This document shows positions 58,449 to 64,000 of a stretch of 64,000 bases of DNA, piece after piece. The stretch is from assembly GCA_963825555.1 (NCBI GenBank), contig CAWGTZ010000004.1, positions 1 through 64,000 of the forward strand, read 5' to 3'. The notes below the pieces were generated by a model, which was not told the origin of the DNA, ran no database searches, and saw only the letters and a list, made by a program, of their open reading frames with translations. The translations under genes and the position numbers were made by a program. Within the stretch, counting starts at the first letter, position 1. Every line of letters starts with the position of its first letter. The stretch is from JAGVSR01 sp963825555 (GTDB taxonomy: Bacteria; Pseudomonadota; Alphaproteobacteria; Rhizobiales; Hyphomicrobiaceae).

Positions 58449-59156
58449 TCAGGCTTCCTTGAACCTGTAGCCGACGCCGTAGAGAGTTTCGATCACATCG
58501 AAATCATCATCGACCTGCTTGAACTTCTTGCGCAGCCGCTTGATGTGGCTGTCGATCGTACGGTCGTCAACATAAACCTGATCGTCGTAGGCTGCGTCCA
58601 TGAGTGCGTCGCGCGTCTTGACGACGCCCGGTCGCTGGGCAAGCGCCTGCAGGATCAGGAATTCGGTCACCGTCAGCGTTACGGGACGGTTGTCCCAGTG
58701 GCAAGTATGCCGCTCCGGATCCAGCTTGAGCTTGCCACGCTCCAGTGTGCGTGAGACCTCGGGCGTCTGGGCCGTGGCGTCCTTCGGACCGAAGCGGCGA
58801 AGGATAGCTCGCACGCGCTCGACGATGAGGCGCTGGGAGAACGGCTTGGTGATGTAATCGTCCGCGCCCATCTTGAGACCGAACAATTCATCGATCTCTT
58901 CGTCCTTGGAGGTCAGGAAGATGACCGGCATGTCCGATTGCTGGCGCACGCGGCGCAACAGCTCCATGCCGTCCATTCGCGGCATCTTAATATCGAAGAT
59001 GCCGAGATCGGCAGGGTCTTCCGTTAGGGCCTCCAGCGCGGCTGCACCGTCATTGTAGGTGCGAACCTTGTAGCCTTCCGCCTCGAGCGCAAGGCCGAGA
59101 GAGGTGAGGATGTTGCGCTCGTCATCGACCAACGCAATCGTGGTCTTTTCTTTCAT
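58449..59156 (-). CDS. chvI: Response regulator ChvI
   Basis: The 235-residue OmpR-type regulator has an N-terminal receiver with acidic pair VDDERN, phospho-Asp at about residue 55 (IFDIKMPRMDG), Thr in FLTSKDEE and Lys in DDYITKPFS. The C-terminal winged helix holds LTVTEFLILQALAQRPGVV and VDDRTIDSHIKRLRKKF. ATG 59156 is chosen (GAAGGACC upstream); the open frame to 59210 is extra. It begins the chvI-chvG-hprK-EIIA-ptsH run. Confidence 0.95.
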   Translation of the reverse strand: MKEKTTIALVDDERNILTSLGLALEAEGYKVRTYNDGAAALEALTEDPADLGIFDIKMPRMDGMELLRRVRQQSDMPVIFLTSKDEEIDELFGLKMGADDYITKPFSQRLIVERVRAILRRFGPKDATAQTPEVSRTLERGKLKLDPERHTCHWDNRPVTLTVTEFLILQALAQRPGVVKTRDALMDAAYDDQVYVDDRTIDSHIKRLRKKFKQVDDDFDVIETLYGVGYRFKEA

Positions 59157-59312
59157 GGTCCTTCGTTCCTCGTAGCGCCAGATGTGGTACACGGCGCAAT
59201 ATGGCCTCAACTTGGATCAATTGTGGCGAGGGCTAAAGTCAGATATTTGGTCTGAACCCTAGCTGAACGGCAGGTCCGGGCAAAGCGAAGAACCTCCCAT
59301 ACCTAGGACAAA

Positions 59313-60080
59313 ATGACCGATCCCACAGGAAATTCAGGGCTCAACGCGTCTCCGGCGGCGGCCGTACGCGTTCTTCTGCGGCAGGCCCTCAAGGGCGCTC
59401 TGGGTACTTTGGACCGGGAAACCGGCGGTCCCTATGCCTCGCTCGTCACCGTGGCGACGGGTTCGGACGGCACGCCGTTGATGCTGCTCTCTCAACTCGC
59501 CGTCCACACCCAGAACCTGCTGGCCGATCCGCGCGCGAGTCTCATGATAGACGGCACGAGCCCCCAGGGCGATCCGCTCGCTGGCGGCCGCGTCAGCCTT
59601 ATGGGCCGTCTAACGGCCACGGAGGACCCTGCTCATCGCCAGCGGTTTCTGGCCCGCCATCCTGATGCGGAAATGTATGCGGCGTTCGCGGACTTTGCCT
59701 TCTACGCGCTCACCATCGAGCGGGCGCACTATGTCGGCGGGTTCGGCCGTATCGTCGATCTCACGGCGCGCAATGTACTGATCGAGACCTCAGGCGCGGA
59801 AGGGCTCATCGCCGCCGAAGCGGATATCGTGGAGCATATGAACGCTGACCACGCCGATGCGGTGGCGCTCTTTGCTTCGCGCTTGCTTGACAGGCAGGAG
59901 GCGCAGGGTGCCTGGAAAATGGTCGGGATTGATCCGGAAGGGCTCGATCTGCTGGGGCCGAACGGGTCGCTACGCGTTACGTTTCCGACCGCGATCGCCA
60001 CGCCTGGAGATGCGCGCAAAGTGCTGGCAAGCCTTGCGGCGGACGCACGGGCCGCGCTGGAGTCGAAAAGCGGGGAGTAA
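59313..60080 (+). CDS. HugZ-like heme-utilization / pyridoxamine 5'-phosphate oxidase-fold protein
   Basis: The 255-residue protein has an N-terminal split-barrel flavin-type domain (about 15-150, ALKGALGTLDRETGGPYASL; LLADPRASLMIDG) and a C-terminal DUF2470 domain (EADIVEHMNADHADAVALFA). This pairing is typical of HugZ/HutZ proteins involved in heme iron use and of related proteins of unknown role. In Rhizobiales a member lies regularly between chvI and pckA, so it may not be linked to heme. It is divergent from chvI. Confidence 0.82.
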   Translation: MTDPTGNSGLNASPAAAVRVLLRQALKGALGTLDRETGGPYASLVTVATGSDGTPLMLLSQLAVHTQNLLADPRASLMIDGTSPQGDPLAGGRVSLMGRLTATEDPAHRQRFLARHPDAEMYAAFADFAFYALTIERAHYVGGFGRIVDLTARNVLIETSGAEGLIAAEADIVEHMNADHADAVALFASRLLDRQEAQGAWKMVGIDPEGLDLLGPNGSLRVTFPTAIATPGDARKVLASLAADARAALESKSGE

Positions 60081-60095
60081 CCGTGATTCGTTGTT

Positions 60096-60112
60096 GGCAA
60101 TTGCCCTATACT
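60096..60112 (+). promoter_or_regulatory. Palindrome abutting a TATACT hexamer upstream of pckA
   Basis: GGCAATTGCC (60096-60105) is a perfect 10-bp palindrome directly beside CCTATACT, whose TATACT (60107-60112) is a good -10. No convincing -35 is seen at the expected distance, which would suit a promoter needing an activator. It lies 246 nt before the pckA start and right after the HugZ-like gene. Weak evidence. Confidence 0.3.
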
Positions 60113-60357
60113 TTGGAATGGGTTGAGTTCTTGTATTTCGAGGCCTAACGAGGCGTCTCTCGAGTAGAGCGGTGCAAAACCGGGCGATGTTGGCTCCAGG
60201 TAGAGCGCTGTTGGTTCAGGGGCGGCATTGCAGAGTGTCCGGCAACTCAACGACCGGGCCCGGAACTGTCCCCGGGGAAAGTGTCCATATCAACGTGAAG
60301 GCCCGCGCCCCAGCCCGGATGCGACGAGCCTTTTTTTGAGAAGCGAGCCCGGATTCC

Positions 60358-61947
60358 ATGTCGTCCGAAATCTTTCCGCTGAACGCCTGCCGCAAACTGT
60401 CGATCAATAATACCACGCCGGAACTGGTGGAAACCGCGATCCGCCGGAACGAGGGGCAGCTTGCCACCTCCGGTGCCTTCGTCGTCGAGACCGGTCAGCA
60501 CACTGGCCGCAGCGTCAATGACAAATTCATTGTGCGTGACGCCGACACCGATCCCGCCATCTGGTGGGATAACAACAAGTCAATGACGGAAGAGCAGTTT
60601 GACCGACTGCTGCATGACTTCCTGGCCTTCGCAAAGCTGAAGGAACTCTTCGTCCAGGATCTCTTCGCCGGCGCCGATCCGGTCCACAGGCTGCCGACCC
60701 GAGTCTTCTGCGAGTACGCCTGGCACGCGATGTTCATCCGCAATCTGTTGCGCCGTCCCGGTGCCGGGGATCTGGAAAACTTCGAGCCGGGCCTCACGAT
60801 CGTTGCGCTGCCGTCGTTCCGCGCCGCGCCCGACTACCACGGCACGCGCACGGAAACCGTGATTGCTGTCAATCTCACGCGCCGCATCGTGCTGATTGGC
60901 GGCACGTCGTATGCCGGCGAAATCAAGAAGAGCGTGTTCACCTATCTGAATTATCGCCTTCCTCAGAAGAATGTCATGCCGATGCACTGCTCGGCCAACG
61001 TCGGGAAGGACGGCGACAGCGCCGTTTTCTTCGGTCTCTCCGGGACGGGCAAGACGACGCTCTCTGCTGATCCCAAGCGTACGCTCCTGGGTGACGACGA
61101 ACACGGCTGGTCGGAGAGCGGGATCTTCAACTTCGAAGGTGGCTGCTACGCAAAGACAATCCGGCTATCCAAAGAGGCCGAGCCAGAGATATTCGCCGCT
61201 GTTACCCGGTTCGGAACGGTTCTGGAGAATGTCGCTGTCGATCCTGCCTCGGGCGCGACCGACTTCGACGATGGCCGCCTGACGGAGAACACGCGTGCCG
61301 CCTATCCCCTCGACTTTATTGCAAATGCCAGCGGTACGGGCGTTGCTGGGCACCCCCGGAACATCGTGATGCTGACGGCGGATGCCTTCGGCGTTCTTCC
61401 ACCCATTGCCAAGCTGACGCCGTCCCAGGCGGTCTATCACTTCCTGTCGGGCTATACGGCAAAGGTGGCCGGCACCGAGAAGGGCATGGGGGCGGAACCG
61501 CAGGCCACGTTCTCAACCTGCTTTGGCGCTCCATTCATGCCGCGTCATCCGGCCGTCTACGGCACGCTGCTGCGCCGTCTCATCGCGGAGCACGGAGTCG
61601 ATTGCTGGCTCGTGAATACGGGCTGGACCGGTGGCAAGTACGGCACGGGCAGCCGCATGCCGATCAGGGTGACGCGCGCGCTGCTCGATGCAGCGCTGTC
61701 GGGCGCGCTGAAGGCCCAGCCGATGCGCACCGATCCGTTGTTCGGCTTCCAGGTGCCGCTCTCACTCGCAGGTGTGGATCCGAAACTACTCACTCCGCGG
61801 GAGACCTGGGCCGATCCGCTGGCCTACGACGTCACGGCTACGTCGCTTATCGATATGTTTGAAAAGAACTTCGCCAAGTATGAGGCGTTGGTCGACGCGG
61901 AAGTTCGTAATGCCCGACCCGGTCTCGAGCGCGAGGCCGCAGCTTAA
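60358..61947 (+). CDS. pckA: Phosphoenolpyruvate carboxykinase (ATP)
   Basis: The 529-residue gluconeogenic enzyme converts oxaloacetate and ATP to phosphoenolpyruvate. Features are TRVFCEYAWHAMF, FPSFRAAPD-like substrate residues, the kinase loop FGLSGTGKTTLSADPKR (about residue 230), the metal-binding LGDDEHGW, and NTGWTGGKYGTGSRMPI. The length is standard for the ATP-dependent type. In rhizobia pckA lies divergent from chvI and is affected by ChvG/ChvI; here the HugZ-like gene stands between them in the same direction as pckA. Confidence 0.97.
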   Translation: MSSEIFPLNACRKLSINNTTPELVETAIRRNEGQLATSGAFVVETGQHTGRSVNDKFIVRDADTDPAIWWDNNKSMTEEQFDRLLHDFLAFAKLKELFVQDLFAGADPVHRLPTRVFCEYAWHAMFIRNLLRRPGAGDLENFEPGLTIVALPSFRAAPDYHGTRTETVIAVNLTRRIVLIGGTSYAGEIKKSVFTYLNYRLPQKNVMPMHCSANVGKDGDSAVFFGLSGTGKTTLSADPKRTLLGDDEHGWSESGIFNFEGGCYAKTIRLSKEAEPEIFAAVTRFGTVLENVAVDPASGATDFDDGRLTENTRAAYPLDFIANASGTGVAGHPRNIVMLTADAFGVLPPIAKLTPSQAVYHFLSGYTAKVAGTEKGMGAEPQATFSTCFGAPFMPRHPAVYGTLLRRLIAEHGVDCWLVNTGWTGGKYGTGSRMPIRVTRALLDAALSGALKAQPMRTDPLFGFQVPLSLAGVDPKLLTPRETWADPLAYDVTATSLIDMFEKNFAKYEALVDAEVRNARPGLEREAAA

Positions 61948-62158
61948 CCATTGTCTCTCCAGCGGATTGGCGGCCGAATCGTACCCTGCCACCGCGGGAC
62001 CGGCTTATCTGTGCGGTTACTAAACAACGCGATCGTGCGGTCGGGGGTGTCGCGACAATTCCCTTCCGAGCGGAAAGCTCCTAATCTGCCGGACAGGTGT
62101 CGCGGCTCCGCGGTTTTCATCAGATGCCGCCGGGCCTGCGTGGCCACGCGAGGGTGTC

Positions 62159-62569
62159 ATGCTCGAATGGCTGTCGCGGCTGTTTTTCAGAGAGCGCGGT
62201 CAGGGCCATGCGCCGGGCCGGCAGTTCGTGAACGTGCGCATAGACTTCGATCCAGACGTGATCTCGGTTTCCCGCGCAGGTGCGCCGGAGGAGGTCATGA
62301 CATGGGAGGACGTCGCCACTGTGGGGCTCGTTTCGGGCGACGGCGTCAGCAATCCGCCGGAACTCTACTGGTTGCTGCAGGGCCGCGACCGGCGGCGTAC
62401 GCTGCTCGTGCCGATGGGTGCACCCGGCGAACACGAGTTTGTTCATGCCATGCAGGAGCGGTTTTCCGGCTTCGACAATATGGCAGTCGTGGAGGCCATG
62501 AGCGCGAGCGGTAGCGTCGGCTTCACGATCTGGGATGCTGAATGGAACAGCGGCCCCGGCGAGGGGTGA
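62159..62569 (+). CDS. Conserved-looking protein of unknown function
   Basis: The 136-residue acidic, soluble protein has no signal peptide or membrane segment. Its middle (VISVSRAGAPEEVMTWEDVATVGLV... YWLLQGRDRRRTLLVPMGA) has the beta-rich look of small PH-like or immunity-type folds, and the C-terminus ends WNSGPGEG. I do not recognise a named family. It stands alone 211 bp after pckA; codon use is like its neighbours. ATG 62159 has GAGGGTGTC upstream. Confidence 0.6.
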   Translation: MLEWLSRLFFRERGQGHAPGRQFVNVRIDFDPDVISVSRAGAPEEVMTWEDVATVGLVSGDGVSNPPELYWLLQGRDRRRTLLVPMGAPGEHEFVHAMQERFSGFDNMAVVEAMSASGSVGFTIWDAEWNSGPGEG

Positions 62570-62612
62570 TGATATCGCCGGGGCTATCTCGCATGAGATA
62601 CGTGGATGCGGT

Positions 62613-63701
62613 TCAGGTGGCAGCCGCTTCAGTGAAGGTGACGAGTTTGCGGTTCTTCTCGTCCCACAGCTTGAGATTCGCGCACTTGAAGCTCTCCCAC
62701 AGCGTGATTTTGTTCATCGTCTGCAGTTCAGGGCTCCCCGCGAGGCATTCTTGCAAGCGGTAGTTGGGAATCATGCTGTTTAGGTGATGGATATGGTGCA
62801 GGCCGATGGAGCCCGTGAACCAGTTCAGCACCGGATGCAGCGCATAGTACGAGCTGCCATAGAGGGCTGCGACCTGGAACGTCCAGTCGTCGCTTGATTC
62901 CCAGACCGTTTCCTCGAACTGGTGCTGGATGAAGAAGAGCCAGCCGCCAGCCGCGGCCGCCACGTGCACCAGCGGCCAGACGACGAAGAAGAGGTTCGAA
63001 TAACCGGTGAAGGCACCTATCGCGCCGTAGAAGATGGCTAGTCCGGCATTGAGGCCCATCACGCTCTTCCAGGTGTCGCGTGCGGAGTAGGGATGGAACC
63101 AAGGCAGGCGCTGCAGGATCATGAAATAGAAAGGCACGCCGATACCGAACAGGAACAGTGGGTTGCGGTAGAGGCGGTAGCGCAGCTTACCCAGCGGTGA
63201 GAGTGCATTCCACTCTTCGACGGTGAGGGTATCGATGTCGCCCACGCCGCGCTTCTCCAGGTGTCCTGAGGTGGCGTGGTGCTGGGCATGCTCGCGCCGC
63301 CACAGGCCGTAGGGCGTGACGGTGATGAGGCTCATCGCGCGGCCCATCCAGGTGTTGGCCCAGTTGGTCGAGAGGAACGAGCCATGTCCACAGTCATGCT
63401 GGATGATGAAGAAGCGCACCACGAGGAGCCCGCCCGGAATGGCGAGCAGCAGTGTCAGCCAATAGTGCGTTTCGACAGTGAGAAACATCAGCGTCACGAT
63501 CGCGGCAAATGGCACGATCGTGTTGATCAGCTGGATGGCGGCGCGCCGATTGTCCGCACCGCGAAATTTTGCGCAGTGCTGCGCAAGCTTCATCGCTGAA
63601 GTCTTCAGCGCTGTGCGCGTCTCGACGGCGGGATCGATTGCGGGAGCTTCGGTTGTGCTGGGGCGGGGCGCAGCGAGCGCGACGGCGTTGGCGTGTGGCA
63701 A
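62613..63701 (-). CDS. Membrane fatty acid desaturase
   Basis: The 362-residue integral membrane di-iron enzyme introduces a double bond into acyl chains. All three His boxes are present: HDCGHGS (about residue 102), HAQHH (about 139) and HHIHH (about 296). Hydrophobic pairs lie at about 60-95 and 190-245. The box spacing and the sequence around HDCGHGSF place it with delta-12/omega-6 (DesA-like) acyl-lipid desaturases. A delta-12 specificity is inferred, not shown. It would adjust membrane fluidity. Confidence 0.88.
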   Translation of the reverse strand: MPHANAVALAAPRPSTTEAPAIDPAVETRTALKTSAMKLAQHCAKFRGADNRRAAIQLINTIVPFAAIVTLMFLTVETHYWLTLLLAIPGGLLVVRFFIIQHDCGHGSFLSTNWANTWMGRAMSLITVTPYGLWRREHAQHHATSGHLEKRGVGDIDTLTVEEWNALSPLGKLRYRLYRNPLFLFGIGVPFYFMILQRLPWFHPYSARDTWKSVMGLNAGLAIFYGAIGAFTGYSNLFFVVWPLVHVAAAAGGWLFFIQHQFEETVWESSDDWTFQVAALYGSSYYALHPVLNWFTGSIGLHHIHHLNSMIPNYRLQECLAGSPELQTMNKITLWESFKCANLKLWDEKNRKLVTFTEAAAT

Positions 63702-64000
63702 GGTGTGTCGTTTCCAGAAAGATCTGTTAGAGGATGGTCGCCGATGGAAAGGCGCGTAGCATATTCCGCATCTCCGAGCGAGGCTTCTTGTGCCTGCGCG
63801 TCATTCTTCAACGGGGAAACCGGCTCGGCTGTGCGATTGAAGCCTCACATCGCAATTCATTGCTGCACCGCAGTGTGCTGAGGGTCATCGGAATAACAAC
63901 GAATTATGGCCTACCTTTGCCGGGTTTGACCCACATCAGGCATGGCCGCTCTTAGGCGCGACTCGTCTGCAACGATCCATTTAGAATCAAGTCTTTTGAA
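63702..64000. other. Region upstream of the desaturase gene to window end
   Basis: 299 bp with no supportable gene; short open frames lack start signals and recognisable products. It should contain the desaturase promoter, but I see no clear site. Confidence 0.4.

Overview
The window is chromosomal DNA of an alphaproteobacterium, most likely of the order Hyphomicrobiales (Rhizobiales). Three things point there: the 16S sequence, the 16S-tRNA-Ile-tRNA-Ala-23S-5S operon with an enlarged helix 9 in the 23S, and a gene order that matches that order closely (chvI-chvG-hprK-EIIA-ptsH; ahcY-histidine kinase-tsaE/amgK-murU-addB-addA-trxA; ihfB-lapA-trpF-trpB-trpA-accD-folC). A serine-glyoxylate aminotransferase hints at serine-cycle methylotrophy (Hyphomicrobium-like), but no other serine-cycle gene is present. 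No prophage, transposon, CRISPR array or toxin island is seen; the window is mostly housekeeping.

Layout. 1-4.5 kb: a receiver-like remnant, a small Cys-rich secreted protein, serine-glyoxylate aminotransferase, an amidase and a MOSC protein. 4.7-13.5 kb: ClpB, a three-part LplT/acyltransferase/acyl-ACP-synthetase fusion, a small unknown ORF behind a double-operator promoter, and an M23 envelope peptidase. 13.9-19.7 kb: complete rRNA operon with promoter, boxA and terminator. 19.7-25.9 kb: iron locus (imelysin, small Cys protein, di-heme oxidoreductase, TonB-dependent siderophore receptor). 25.9-33.8 kb: tautomerase, tRNA-Ala(GGC), FYDLN protein, EPSP synthase, cytidylate kinase, ribosomal protein S1, SppA, IHF-beta, LapA-like protein. 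33.9-39.4 kb: trpFBA, accD, folC. 39.5-53.2 kb, minus strand: trxA, addA, addB, murU, tsaE-amgK, a PAS histidine kinase, ahcY. 53.7-55.1 kb: an orphan TadG-like protein. 55.1-59.2 kb, minus strand: HPr, EIIA, HprK, ChvG, ChvI. 59.3-64 kb: HugZ-like protein, ATP-type PEP carboxykinase, an unknown protein and a fatty acid desaturase.

How the genes work together. HPr, EIIA-Man and HprK form an incomplete, regulatory phosphotransfer system beside the ChvG/ChvI envelope-stress system, and pckA lies just beyond it. AmgK (fused to TsaE) and MurU together form a peptidoglycan-recycling route to UDP-MurNAc. AddA and AddB form the recombination helicase-nuclease.

The most interesting unexplained signal is in the iron locus. 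The imelysin gene and the TonB receptor gene, 3.6 kb apart, share the same composite upstream layout: an Irr-box-like palindrome, a second block ending in TTGAC at the same offset, then about 70 nt later a 36-nt element (30/36 identical) that runs into the ribosome binding site. The second candidate is a 54-codon ORF whose promoter is overlapped by two identical-consensus TGAAC-N3-GTTCA palindromes 33 bp apart.
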